DNA of 64,000 nucleotides, from NCBI GenBank assembly GCA_036362985.1, contig JAYGXS010000004.1, positions 38,978,892 to 39,042,891 on the forward strand, read 5' to 3'. The notes under the pieces are model-generated. The model was not told the origin of the DNA. It was given only the letters and a program-made list of their open reading frames with translations, and ran no database searches. Positions 55,101 to 64,000 of this stretch are shown here, piece after piece. The DNA comes from Ligula intestinalis. Its lineage: Eukaryota > Platyhelminthes > Cestoda > Diphyllobothriidea > Diphyllobothriidae. The translations under genes were made by a program, and so were the position numbers. Each line of letters opens with the position of its first letter. Within the stretch, counting starts at the first letter, position 1.

Positions 55101-58100
55101 ATCGCGTAACCCTCTCGCACCCCGTTCGCATTGAATTATTTGGTTTTAATGACTGTCTTTATTCAACTACGCAAAAGTGAGAGGCTCAGGACAAGCCTTC
55201 AAGAATTTAGAGAATTCACTGCTAGCAGAGTGATTTTCCATAGTATTTACTCCTTCTAAATGGACGCGAAAGCGACCTGCTCGCAACGTTAGGGAAGCAG
55301 CAACATCTGTTGCACGACCTTTTTTGACTTTTACTTAATACATAGATTTTCTACTCTGAATTTGGGAATGTAAACCCTCATTTCAGTTTCGGAAACATCA
55401 GAGACGCTTCTATTTTCTCAGACTAGACTGAAGTGTACCCACTAGGACTGACGGTGCTATGTATGTCTGAAAATAATTTTCCGGAAGTCGTGCTTTGAAA
55501 GTCATTGTGCTGTCCTGGACGCCCTATTTGTTTCTGAGGTGTCCAAGCTAATTTGTTAGCTCTTACTTGAGCTAATTCTAAGAGCCATCAGTATCGTCAG
55601 CGGACTGGTTTTTCATACGCGCTCCGTTGTTCTCGAGGACGGTTTCTTGCATTCGCCTACAAAGTTTCAAATTTAGTTTTTACGTCACTGTGGGACAAGA
55701 GTGTCCTGCAGCCTACAGTATTCGGGAACGAGATGTGCGGTAGAATTTCAAAGTTATTACTGAAAGCGGCAAGGATCAGGAAACTAGAACACAGGAACTC
55801 GATTAATATGGGGAGGATGTTAATATTATTTCATCAGTAAGCCAGATGAATGTTACAGTTAACGGAATCTACGTAAGACAGTGATAAAGCTCGCAATCCT
55901 GCCATGTTTTTTATCACTGTTTTATTACTGCTGGAACAGACCGAGTACTTTGAAAGAATTAGGGGCATGTAAACGGATGGAAAACAGGTGATCCAAAGTT
56001 ATTGGTTAAATAGGGCCGGATTGGGCAAGGTGAATTGCAGTAGCCAAACATAACCCTGACCCTTTTCTTAACCCCAACTATAAATCCTAGTCGTTAACTC
56101 TGGGCGTTAACCCTAAATTATGCTTCTTACCCTTCACCACAAAATCCGAATGTCAGTCCTTGCTCTAAACGCTTTACAACTGAACAACTTTTTTTAAAAT
56201 TTCTATCTAGGCATATTATAAGCATAGGCCTATTATATTATAGGCATATAATAGTCATAAAAGCGTAGACTTGCATCTTCAGTCACTTCTCTGCAGACAT
56301 AGACTTTAGAATGTCGAACGTTAGCAGCGCTACCCGGTGACTGTCCGACAGCCCAATGAAAAGCGAAGTCAGTAAACCTGTAGGTCGACAACGCTGGCGC
56401 TCACCTCACAGATTTCAATCGCAGGGAAGTCGCTGTCTCTTCGGGCAGCTTCATAGTCGATCCTACACGTACCTATGAGACATTCCGAAAATAAGTGTAT
56501 CACTCTCGGCTACGTTCTCTAAGCTTATGCATTTATGATACCTTCCCCTACCCCTTCTCCGACATAGAATCCACGCCACGGTCTCCTTCTTACAGCGATG
56601 GTCCGTGTTTGAACTGGTGCGGGTCTTTTTTTACCCTTCCCCAAAACCTCGTACATCACTATATGTCCCTCTCTCTCTCGTATGTAGTTCCCGACATCGC
56701 CTCGATTTGTGGATCGGCAGACATGGAACTGGTCAGTCATGCGCATTCCTTTTGTGATGCACTCAGCTCAAGCTCCGGATTGCTTGGTTGGACTTCTGCT
56801 TGCATGGAGATACACTTCCAATCGGCCATAAATCGCTCGTCACTGTTAAAAGAGGCCTTTGAGGGCGAGTATCCACGCTTGCTAAAACTCTTCCTCGACT
56901 TCTGGCACAAAGTTGCCACGGCTCCGCAGGGCGATAGCGAGGGCCTTGAACTGCCTAGCCACCTTCTGCGTCTCTTACAGCCCTATGAGACCGCCTACTT
57001 GACGCGCAGTTTGTCCCGCCTGTTTGAGCGGGTGGGCACCGCAGTGGCACCGGGTGCAACCGTAGTTCCGGAACCTGCCGCCGTGGATCGCATTATTGAA
57101 GCAGCGGCAACAGAACTCTCGCGGGCCGCAGTACAGACAGATCTCCTCTGCAAGGTTTGTATTCCCATGGAACCTTTTTTTCAATGGCGTAGGTTCTTTC
57201 TAACTTTTGGATTTCTTCATAAGTTTCCGTGTTATTTTTTCCTGTTGTCGTCACCTTAGTCGAAAGTTGAGGCGCAATGTCACCTTAAGTTAGAATAATC
57301 GATTATATATTTAATGCCCACTTTTTGATATCGCATCGAAAAAGGACTCTTTCCTTTATCCTATGCTGTTTTGCTACCTCCTGGTTTCTCTTTAGGGACG
57401 AAGCACCAACTGGCAAAATGCCAGACACCCTAGATCTTACACTCCTTTAAATGACACTATCCACCAAAAGTATATTTCGAACCGCCAAGTAGTCAGCACA
57501 GGAGAGTCCTATGTTGACACTTGCACCTCGCATAAAGTGCGCTCGGTATGTCATGCAAAATACCAAAGTTTTCGAAAGATAAATTGTCCCTCGCATACCG
57601 GCATTAAGGCATGTACGAAAATTTTGAAATACAGTAGTCGCAGGTTATTAAGCCCGCGGTTAATAGGCCCAGCCGCTTATTAAACCCAACTTGGTCTGGG
57701 CCCGAGGTGAGCTTAATAATCGGCGACTACTGTAGTAATGAATAACCCTAGGCGAATTTGTTGCTGAAAAAATATCAACAGTGCTAATTGTTCTTTGAGA
57801 AAAATAAAAGTTAACAATTCTAAAGTTCTGCAGACGTGAATAATACGTAATATGGAAGCATACTTATCCGAAATCGTCACAAAAGGATAATTTTCAAACG
57901 TAATTCTACTTGTGCTGTTTTATTCACTCGTTTTGCATGAACAAGATTGCTCTACAGTTAAAATTTACTTAGAAACACCGACTTTTCACTTTTCTGAATT
58001 TTACGCTTTTCTGAAAAAGCTCATATTTCTGAACAACGTACAATTGCCTGATTAACTGCAATGTGTCTTCCTTTTACTAAGGATTGTTCTTTTACTATGT

Positions 58101-61100
58101 ACTACAAAACTATGGGTGGCATATGCATCGTAATTCGTGTGAATTAATTAATCATCACTTTTTCCATCGTGGATTACTGGAAGAAACAAGTGGACAAAAT
58201 CAGAAAAACCCCCCACGCTGTATAGACTGACATTTCGTAAGCGATGTATACTTCAACGCTGGCCTTTCAAATCGGGCACCCATTTTTCTTCCCTCTATTC
58301 GCATGTCACTTTTATGTATGCATTATTAACCGATTTTATCCCTCTTTGTTTATTTAAACTACAATTAAGTCTTCAGTGTACGACGCTAGCACCGTTTTGA
58401 AAGCAATGCAATTTAGCTTACATGTAACGACATATTTAAGGACACGTTTCCACGATGTCCACAATTGCAGCCATTGTCGATTATTAATTGCTTGTATTTT
58501 CCCGGTGTTGTGTGGTTTGTGCATCTATATTTATTCCTTGTGAATAGAGGACGATTTTTCGGAAAATTATGGAATGATACTTTCAAGATAAAGCGTAGAT
58601 ATCTCTCTCTGTCTTACGGCCCAGTACAGCAATTTTCCCGTCGTTACCAACTATACCTACTGTCTGTCCTACAGCATGGCGTGCACAATGACGATTATTT
58701 GCGCGTGAATGAGTTTCTACTGACAGTAGACTTGTAAGGTATCTACCTCACTCTCTCTCTCTCAGCCACCTGAGCCTACTGCAGATAAATTTAAAAAGGC
58801 TGAAGGTGGATCGGGTGCAGTAGCTGGCAAAGCTAAATCATATGTCTACGCATGCCAGGTCCGCACAGTGGACTAGTTTTTCATACAAACAAGAAATTAA
58901 TGGCTCACGTCCGAACTGAGCGGGAGCACCATAGAGACCACATTCAGAACCATTGTAGCTTGTCTGTCCATTCTGAGAGGACCGAGTTCCGCCGTCGTTT
59001 GTCAGCCTTCTAAGCTGCGGTTTTAGCTCACTTTTATGGTCTAGAAGTGCTTCAGATTGAGAAATATGTACTGAGTGTAATGGAGACGCCATCCATGGTG
59101 TTACTCCCACTCTCACTTCACTCTTCCCTATAGTAATCCACTGCCCAAACCATTCGGTCATCTGATATGGGGACTGAACGCTGATGGCTGGCACGGCATG
59201 AGCCTGCGCCTACGCGGCCAACACCACCTTCTCCTATGTGCGACATTTGTTAGTGGTTTATAGTCTGAACAACGCCTCCCGTGTTGGTCCAGTGCTTCTA
59301 CCGCGTGGCCCGTTGTGGGAGCCAGTATACCACAGCGTTCAATCTATGTTGGGCGCGTTTTCCGATTTGGAAATAGGGGATCATCGAATTTCGCAGCGCT
59401 TTAGCTGATGTCCTGCTAGCTCTGGGGTCGCAGTACTCGAGGGGAACTCTATTAGTCGCCAGTTTTACTCCATTCCTATACGCCTGTGTTCTAGCTCTAT
59501 GAGTTTGTTCTTTCTGGTAGTAATAATGCTCGTCGCATAGGTCTAAGGTTCATTTACGTAGATCGCCTATGCTAGTTCAGTCGGACACTAACTAACTATT
59601 GACATATGATGAAGTCTCAATGAGCTGGTCTGATAATCAAAACATTTCGACACATTATATGTATCTTCTTGCCACTTCAAACCCAAGTGACCTCCCTTTT
59701 GTATCGAATGACAAATCGCCCATTCTACTGCCCCCCTTCCTTTTAGGTTGCCAACAATATAGCCAAAATGGTCGCCCTCTTCGCTACCAAAGTCGAGGCC
59801 CTGATCGAAGTAGGTCCTATGGCCAGCCAAATCTCTAGACCACCCAGTCCCGCCCAGGAGTCCAATTTCCAGCTCGTCAACCTGATCTGCCATTTTGGCC
59901 GAAGTTTGCGTCACTCTGTAGCACGGCACGTTCGTGGGCTTCCCGCGTCGACGGTGGCGGCAACGAAGGGTTCAGTCTCAAGTCCCGGACTGAGCGCACC
60001 TGAAACCATTGTGGATTCAGCCATTGTTAACAAGTTGAACCCCCTGTGCCGGACCATCCTTGAGCCACTGGCTGCCTCGCTGGGCAGCGGTATTGAGGAG
60101 ATTCTGGCGACTATGCATCAGGACTTCTCTTCCACACCCCTCGACAATGATGACGATTGTTCAGCTTATATTCAGTCTCTGAAGGTATAACTGCCTTATC
60201 TGCTGCCTATTGCCCTTTGACACTTGAGTTAATACAAAATCAGAAGCTCTAGGGTGGGAAGTGGTTCGAAACCATCGGAAAGTGTTTGGACAGCTTTCCT
60301 AGGTCCCTCTACCACTGTGAGATAACTCTATTTATGTTCACCTCATGTATACACTTGTTCCGCACTTACTAGTTTATTTCATATTCTGCCCCGCTAACAG
60401 GGCTTCTTATGCAGACTGCGGACTGACCTCTTCTCCCGTCTGTCAACCCCAACGGTCATGTCTGATCTATGTCCTCGGCCCAAACACTCCCCCGGTAGTC
60501 AGCAATTTTACGCATTCGGCGTAATAGCTCTCCTGGACAGTCTGCGTGAGCATTTGTCATCCTGCATCGATACCTTCCTACTGCATGCCAGCCTCCTGCG
60601 TCTAGATACCGGACACACAACCTCGGTGCCGACGGATCAGGCGGCGGAGTTGAGTAGGGAACGCACGCGTCACCGCCTCGCTGCCGATTGTGTCGAATTC
60701 GAGCTGACGCTAGAGGAACAAGTTACTGCCAACGGTAGAATTCCGGGCTGGCGGCTGTTTGACCTTGCTCCCGAGGCCCATGCCCGGCTGCGTGCATTCC
60801 GACCTATGCTCCTCATACCTACGGACGATCTCTTGACGGTATGACCTGTGATTCCCATATTTTGGGAGCGTTTTTAATTCCCCCTTTCGGGTTGCTCACT
60901 TGTTCCCGTTGAGATGTTGGTCTGTCGTTCTGAAGTGTTATATCCTCTGTAGCTATCTACCGTAGACCGAAGGAGTACTCTACTGTATTGACAGACAATT
61001 TCGAGCCAACCTTTTTTCATGACCTCTTCGTCGCTCTCCAATTAGGCTTCACTTTTGAATTTCAAAAAACAATACTGGTCTCATGGAACGGATGCCAAAA

Positions 61101-61772
61101 CACATGACTAAGGCATCTCAGCCATCTTTCTTGCATGCCCTAAGATGTTGTTACAGCGGTCACTGGCTATTCACCAGTACTAGGTAATCTGTGTTCAAAA
61201 ACATTCAATAGAACTTTTCAATGTTTTCAATTAAAACTGACACGCAAAACGTTAGCTGAAGAGGAGGCAGCCAACCAATTTCCGTTGATCTCTCTTCGTG
61301 ACTATATTGTATTTGATGTTGTCATCGTCTGACTGTCTGACGCCCTTGCCTCCCGGGTGACGATATCAGACGACTATGACAAAATAACTTCCGAGACTTC
61401 CTATTCTCCCTTTCTTTTTTTTCCACCGATCCTGTTCAGACCTTTACAAGTAAGCCAGGAGAGGATGCTTGCCCCGCTGCAGTTACCTCACTCCCGGGCA
61501 GTCTGGTGCTGCATCATGCCATCAGTCGGGCCCCGGCAGAGATTCCCTCCCCACACACTGCTAGCGGATGGTCGTTGGCACGTTACGTACACTGGGTCCT
61601 AAATACACCCGACGAAGCCGCCCGTCTCAATTTCATCAGCCACGCCCTGGCGGTCTATACAGAGAAAGTGGAGGCTCGTAACCAGCGCGAGTACCCCGTC
61701 ATCTTCCCAATCATTCGTGATCTGTTAGAGTACTTTGTGGCCAAGCTGCCTGCACAGAATCTACCACCTTGA
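37063..61772 (+). CDS. COG5: conserved oligomeric Golgi complex subunit 5, complete gene
   Basis: Nine exons join in phase to 2781 nt, 926 residues plus TGA: 37063-37190, 47270-47538, 47580-47788, 48497-48659, 54073-54408, 56688-57154, 59747-60184, 60401-60838 and 61440-61772. COG5 is a lobe-B subunit of the COG tether, which docks vesicles in retrograde traffic within the Golgi, on its cytosolic face. Diagnostic blocks: QGDFDRKTVVSKAF, GGVESRIRSVYNDVERIKQR, LVSHAHSFCDAL, SSLLKEAFEGEYPRLLKLF, LLQPYETAYLTRSLSRLFER, IEEILATMHQDFSSTPL, RHRLAADCVEFELTLEE, and AISRAPAEIPSPHTASGW. The vertebrate protein is about 840-860 residues; the extra length is mainly at the exon 5/6 join. The ATG at 37063 is the first after an in-frame TAG. 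All borders are GT/AG. Intron 1 is 10,079 bp and intron 2 is 41 bp. A poly(A) signal follows at 61848. The intron 1 join (GA|C) rests on phase and homology only. Confidence 0.94.
37191..39514 (+). other. COG5 intron 1, left part, nothing recognised
   Basis: The first 2.3 kb of the 10-kb intron carry no frame or repeat I recognise. A short motif, AT(C/T)GATATGCCTGTTC, occurs twice (37775 and 37937). Confidence 0.45.
40327..41690 (-). mobile_element. CR1-like LINE, 5'-truncated, inserted in the RTE-like element
   Basis: From 41690 the minus strand reads EEFRSGRSCLTNLLFSFD, AICIDFKKAFDIFPHQCLL, then LNRLDNWSKHWLMPFSVSKW, LGSFVRSHLEFAIQAWRPW, PYESRLSAFNLFSFSYRQL and ARKFFSNRVVAAWDSLPKK, the CR1 order. 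The part between the IDFKKAF and WLMPF blocks is reduced. It has stops and shifts. It begins abruptly at the RT fingers, as 5'-truncated copies do, and its 3' untranslated part ends near 40327, where RTE sequence resumes. Confidence 0.82.
42954..45347 (+). mobile_element. complete but decayed hAT DNA transposon (2,394 bp)
   Basis: The left end reads CTGGGGTCGGCAACCTGTGG. The complement of the right end reads CAGGGATCGGCGAACTTTTT; 13 of the first 18 bases agree, as hAT terminal repeats do. The 8-bp flanks are CTTGAGTC (42946-42953) and CTTTAGTC (45348-45355), a target duplication with one change. The inside carries a transposase remnant. Outside the flanks the RTE endonuclease reads on from one side to the other, which shows the insertion directly. 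Confidence 0.93.
43690..45180 (+). pseudogene. hAT transposase remnant (BED-finger type)
   Basis: The frame opens with a BED-like zinc finger: EEWAEEFAFVERAGFAVCLL, with the C-x2-C of CLLC and then HFNTRH. It continues with AGEYAKTFMLDVAKMF, then in another frame MPLSAETVHERTIMMITHVD. Further pieces follow, with FKSLNEDLERIARHKAKLA and, in other frames, the C-terminal dimerisation region (TSFGSTFTCEQLFSF, then LKLDLTNYQPDY). The resemblance is to the Charlie/ZBED-type hAT proteins. At least six stops or shifts make it non-functional. Confidence 0.83.
45701..47269 (+). other. COG5 intron 1, right part
   Basis: Apart from the possible 5' leader of the RTE-like element near 45700-45900, I see nothing recognisable up to the acceptor at 47268. 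Confidence 0.45.
47270..47538 (+). CDS. COG5: COG5 exon 2
   Basis: Begins after TTTCAAG, completes codon 43 and continues LDTAIYKHVSEHGTELL, then the helical block around GGVESRIRSVYNDVERIKQR. It ends in phase 1 at GTACGT. A second AG at 47273-47274 would break the phase, which decides the acceptor. Confidence 0.92.
47580..47788 (+). CDS. COG5: COG5 exon 3
   Basis: After a 41-bp intron it encodes NDLSKASEALSELKYAFASM and RSRVETHAWQLVRSSSD. It ends in phase 0 at CAG|GTTCGT. Confidence 0.93.
48497..48659 (+). CDS. COG5: COG5 exon 4
   Basis: Starts after TTTTGTAG with VFDRLSLLPKTVEVLIS, then ERAVQASVDVDELTKRAR. It ends in phase 1 at CCTG|GTCAGT. Intron 4 that follows is 5,413 bp. Confidence 0.92.
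48660..52779 (+). other. COG5 intron 4, left part
   Basis: Mostly AT-rich and featureless to 51080. At 51090-51140 the sequence CTGATGATGCGTTAAAATAA then GCGTCCGAAGCGTTAGGGC resembles the conserved 3' end of Penelope-like elements (inference). From 51400 to 52770 short plus-strand frames exist (for example 52449-52775) without known motifs, and I do not call them. Confidence 0.4.
52780..53130 (-). pseudogene. Penelope-like element RT fragment
   Basis: On the minus strand the broken frame reads ISANLGTPMDPLVFNLAVV, then HVDELFNIM (matching the catalytic YVDD region, here VDE), then EQLPFLDVLVTHTFNGQLY. This is the order of the RT core of Penelope-like elements, in which a telomerase-like RT is followed by a GIY-YIG nuclease. 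The nuclease is not seen. A stop and lost aspartate make it inactive. It lies inside COG5 intron 4, antisense to the gene. Confidence 0.72.
53131..54072 (+). other. COG5 intron 4, right part, nothing recognised
   Basis: GC-richer sequence with short frames on both strands. No motif or repeat partner was recognised up to the acceptor at 54071-54072. Confidence 0.4.
54073..54408 (+). CDS. COG5: COG5 exon 5
   Basis: The acceptor TGTAG at 54072 gives two bases that complete a glycine codon, then RASYPIYSNAHNAAFRSLFW, the family's PGRA...LWTN-type block. The next 70 residues are not conserved by eye with vertebrate COG5 (LTGLDNYAYQEPPKLTDLLA). It ends in phase 1 at GCAG|GTTAGT. Confidence 0.88.
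54409..56687 (+). other. COG5 intron 5, nothing recognised
   Basis: 2,279 bp without a recognisable element. A stop-free plus-strand frame from 56495 runs into exon 6, but has no homology before 56688. Confidence 0.5.
56688..57154 (+). CDS. COG5: COG5 exon 6
   Basis: The acceptor TATGTAG gives the two bases needed. It encodes PDIASICGSADMELVSHAHS, then LLKEAFEGEYPRLLKLFLDF and the LLQPYETAYLTRSLSRLFER block, ending DLLCK in phase 0. A frame without stops extends upstream into intron 5 but has no homology. Confidence 0.95.
57632..57732 (-). mobile_element. 101-bp palindromic MITE, copy 2
   Basis: Inside COG5 intron 6. The complement reads CAGTAGTCGCCGATTATTAA, then GCTCACCTCGGGCCCAGACC, the same as copy 1 at 28338 with a few changes, in the opposite direction. 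Length is again 101 bp and TA flanks both ends. Confidence 0.88.
57733..58799 (+). other. COG5 intron 6, middle part
   Basis: AT-rich, no coding region recognised. A short CT run (58749-58764) is the only simple repeat. Confidence 0.45.
58800..59240 (+). repeat. unclassified dispersed repeat U1, copy 2
   Basis: Matching blocks to 26760-27133, in the same order: GAACTGAGCGGGAGCACCAT, AGAGACCACATTCAG, CCATTGTAGCTTG, GCTGCGGTTTTAGC. It lies in COG5 intron 6, in the sense direction relative to copy 1. Confidence 0.6.
59747..60184 (+). CDS. COG5: COG5 exon 7
   Basis: Begins VANNIAKMVALFATKVEAL after TTTTAG, includes FQLVNLICHFGRSLRHSV and IEEILATMHQDFSSTPL, and ends SLK in phase 0 at GTATAA. Confidence 0.95.
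60401..60838 (+). CDS. COG5: COG5 exon 8
   Basis: Begins GFLCRLRTDLFSRLS after CTAACAG. It contains a FLLHASLLRLD block and RHRLAADCVEFELTLEE, then RLRAFRPMLLIPTDDLLT, ending in phase 0 at GTATGA. Confidence 0.95.
61440..61772 (+). CDS. COG5: COG5 exon 9 (last)
   Basis: Begins TFTSKPGEDACPAAVTSL after TTCAG, contains LVLHHAISRAPAEIPSPHTA and the conserved end YPVIFPIIRDLLEYFVAKL, and stops at TGA (61770-61772). Confidence 0.95.
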   Translation, partial: TFTSKPGEDACPAAVTSLPGSLVLHHAISRAPAEIPSPHTASGWSLARYVHWVLNTPDEAARLNFISHALAVYTEKVEARNQREYPVIFPIIRDLLEYFVAKLPAQNLPP

Positions 61773-61847
61773 CCCATTCCCTCTTACCTCTGTCCTTGGT
61801 GCTCGAACTGTGTCTTTCTGAAGGCTGATTGTGATTTTTGACTTGTT

Positions 61848-61853
61848 AATAAA
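61848..61853 (+). terminator. COG5 poly(A) signal AATAAA
   Basis: A canonical AATAAA lies 75 bp after the COG5 stop, within TTGTTAATAAAAAACC. No better candidate lies nearer, so the 3' untranslated region is probably about 100 nt. Confidence 0.8.
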
Positions 61854-62039
61854 AAACCTGCAAGACATGTCCTTTTTTCTGTAGATCGGGTTCTTTGTGG
61901 TTGGGCGTGAACCGTCACTTAAAAGCAGGCTGCTGTGTATATGCAGAGCATCTTTGGGGAATTATTCTGAGGATTAAGATTACGCGAATAGGGCCGTGTT
62001 GTTTATCCATTTCATCTAAAACTTCCGGATGAAGGAGAT

Positions 62040-62800
62040 TGCTGTATCGGTTGATTTGTTTATGAGCGTTTGGAAGACCAGTATTTTTCAGTCGCACACC
62101 TGACCAGAACGCATCTGTCGAGATTAATGGCTGTCTACTTGAAGAAGCAGACGGTTTCAAATACCTCAAGGGGAAACTGTTGATGAATTTTTATGGTAAG
62201 GATGACATCGTCTCCCGATTCGGCGCTGCTCGCTGGGTTTTCTCAAGTCTTTGAAGATCCTTATGGATCCAACGCGACGCTTCCATCGGCACAAAGTTTC
62301 ATGTGTACCTTGCAGTTGTCCTTTCAGTCCTTCTCAATGGTTGTGAATGGTGGGTTATTCTCATCGAAGATGAACAAGAACTGGACTTATATTCCTGCTG
62401 TTCGAGGACCATCTTTTGATTTGGGTAAACAGACTGCATCTCAAATGATACCGTGTACACCTTAGAACAAGATTAAGAATACCTCAGTCCATCGAAACAA
62501 AACGACTGTGGTCTTCGCACGTTCTCCGTCGTCCACCTCAAGAGCTCAATGTTGCTGTCCTCGATCCGGTACTGTTTTCCATTTGGAAACGTCGAGGAGG
62601 GGCTCAACGCAAAACCGGTTTTCACACAATTCGTAGACGTAGAATTTTTTGTTGGACCTTTGGTATTCGGTCCTAGTCGCTGGCAAAGAGAGTGGATTGA
62701 ACCATCAAGATCTTTTATCGAAGATCGCCATGTCTGGAGCGATATGTTTCGTGAAATAGTCGATACCGGCATGATCGAAGCCATACTAAGTACAAATAAG
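62040..62800 (+). pseudogene. RTE-like RT C-terminal remnant
   Basis: The plus strand reads GCLLEEADGFKYLKGKLL, DDIVSRFGAARWVFSSL, IGTKFHVYLAVVLSVLLNG, then HVLRRPPQELNVAVLDPVLF, KRRGGAQRKTGFHTIRRR, and VFGPSRWQREWIEPSRS. The first blocks match those of the RTE-like copy at 39515-39908 on the minus strand; the later ones are the C-terminus which that copy lacks. Frames shift at least three times. It lies 270 bp after the COG5 stop, in the same direction. Confidence 0.78.
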
Positions 62801-64000
62801 CACTATTGGGTTTAAGATTAAGTGCGCTGACAACTGAAAGACTAACCAGTTGCGATGGTCCCTTAGGCAGATGTGGCCTGTTGTTGTATTTTCTTTTATT
62901 TGCCGTCGAAGCAACATAAAAGTTGACAAAGCTGTAGACTACGCCCCTCAATTTTTTGGCTTAACCAATGCTAGGAAGATGGGGACTAAGGAGACTGTTA
63001 ACGTTCTCTGCATTTCTACTGCCAAGTGACAACTATGGTCCTTGACACATCCCCCACCGTTATCCTAAGTGTTGACTTGAGATTGTGCAGTTGTTTCAGG
63101 TCAGGTTTTAAATTGCATTGTCTTAGAGCCAGTGGCTAGGCAGGTGCTTGGTAAGACATTTAACACTTGCCCTCGGAGGCTGCCTTGCTCACACCTAGCG
63201 GAAAGTATCTGAAATTTTCTATTTTGACTCTAAGATGAGACGACGCTCCGACTTTGCACTGATAACATCGTTGAGGAGTTTACTGATCTTTCCGAGATAT
63301 TTTCGGGAATCGCGTCACCACACACCGTCAAAGAGGACTTTCTGATTATTTTTCCAGGTTTTTATCAAATACAGGAGATAATTGTTCGGTTGTCATTTCA
63401 TTTACATAAACAGGACAGGCGTCAGGAAATTATGGCCGTGGAAGAGGAGGGGGTAGCCAACATGCTTTCTGAGGATTACTGCCAATTTGAAAACAAGCAT
63501 TAGTAACAAGATAAGGAAACCTCAACGTGTTCTTCGAGATAAAATCTACTCGTTGAAGTAGTCTTCTAGTAACTAGAGAGTAACATCATTCGAATTCTCC
63601 AATTAACAACGTGATTTTGTTAAGTCAACGCCACCCCTGGAACCAGAAAGTGTTGGCAAGTCGAACGACCACATCAAGAATTAGCTAGTTTATTTTCAGA
63701 TCTAAAATTCACAAGCGAAGGATGTCCGGTAGCCTTGTAGCGAAGTCAGAAGAAGGCCAAAATTATCCCCAGTTAAGGCGACGATCGAATTATAGGTCAC
63801 AAAAGTTGTATCCGAGTGGTCTCGTACCAATCTTTTTTTAGTGCAGCAGGAATGTAGGGAAGCTTTGGCTTACCTATGTCGATTTTCCTAAGAAAATAAC
63901 GTAGGTGTCAAAGAGCCAGGTGAAAGTGCCTTTTAGAAATTCTGCTCCTGCAAGTAAAAGCCAAGACTTACCCTCGGTAAATAAATTGCCTGGCCTCTGT
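62801..64000. other. no gene recognised
   Basis: No element or conserved coding block was recognised. A 90-bp stretch at 63414-63503 looks like a possible terminal exon (CAG acceptor, acidic frame ending in TAG) but has no homology I can name. Confidence 0.4.

Noticed and set aside
63414..63503. Possible last exon: CAG acceptor followed by a 29-codon acidic frame ending in TAG.
   Set aside because: Too short and without any recognisable family block; no partner exon was found upstream.
1..64000. Prokaryotic-type systems (operons, CRISPR, defence islands).
   Set aside because: Spliced genes, poly(A) signals and animal retroelements show this is eukaryotic nuclear DNA.

Overview
The window is animal nuclear DNA, most likely from a parasitic flatworm. 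A tapeworm of the diphyllobothriidean type is my best guess, and that is an inference. The evidence is two conserved eukaryotic genes with a mix of minute introns (32-44 bp) and very large ones (up to 10 kb), embedded in a dense, mostly decayed crowd of flatworm-style retroelements (CR1-like, RTE-like, jockey-like, Penelope-like and Ty3/gypsy). A run of exactly 400 N marks a draft-assembly gap. I see no bacterial-type features, CRISPR arrays or rRNA.

Two genes can be modelled by splice phase. On the left, the minus strand carries the first six exons of a vacuolar H+-ATPase subunit a (9457 down to 6561). Its later exons are not recognisable and probably lie beyond position 1, with a jockey-like element in the way. 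On the right, the plus strand carries a complete COG5 gene (Golgi tethering complex), nine exons from 37063 to 61772. The joined reading frame is 2781 nt (926 codons plus stop), and a poly(A) signal follows at 61848. The two genes diverge and are separated by about 27.6 kb of repeats.

That 27.6 kb holds an apparently intact spliced gene with a DUF4806-like C-terminus (minus strand, 12853-11149). A CR1-like element with a 419-codon open frame sits against its 5' end. Next come a CR1-like endonuclease fragment joined to a reversed jockey-like fragment, the N gap, a long decayed CR1-like copy, and LINE 3' ends. A jockey/gypsy/jockey sandwich follows at 20.5-26.5 kb, then a 101-bp palindromic MITE, a decayed gypsy pol, a broken second DUF4806-like copy (31.34-32.35 kb) lying inside a split repeat, a gypsy 5' LTR plus gag start (34.4-33.7 kb, minus), and another CR1-like piece.

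COG5 intron 1 (10,079 bp) is a nested structure. An RTE-like element on the minus strand was interrupted by a 5'-truncated CR1-like LINE and, separately, by a complete 2.39-kb hAT transposon with an 8-bp target duplication. Intron 4 holds a Penelope-like fragment. Intron 6 holds a second copy of the same 101-bp MITE and an unclassified repeat also found at 26.8 kb. An RTE 3' remnant follows the gene. The most interesting lead is the DUF4806-like pair: one copy intact, one decayed and placed as if it had inserted into a repeat that is uninterrupted elsewhere in the window.
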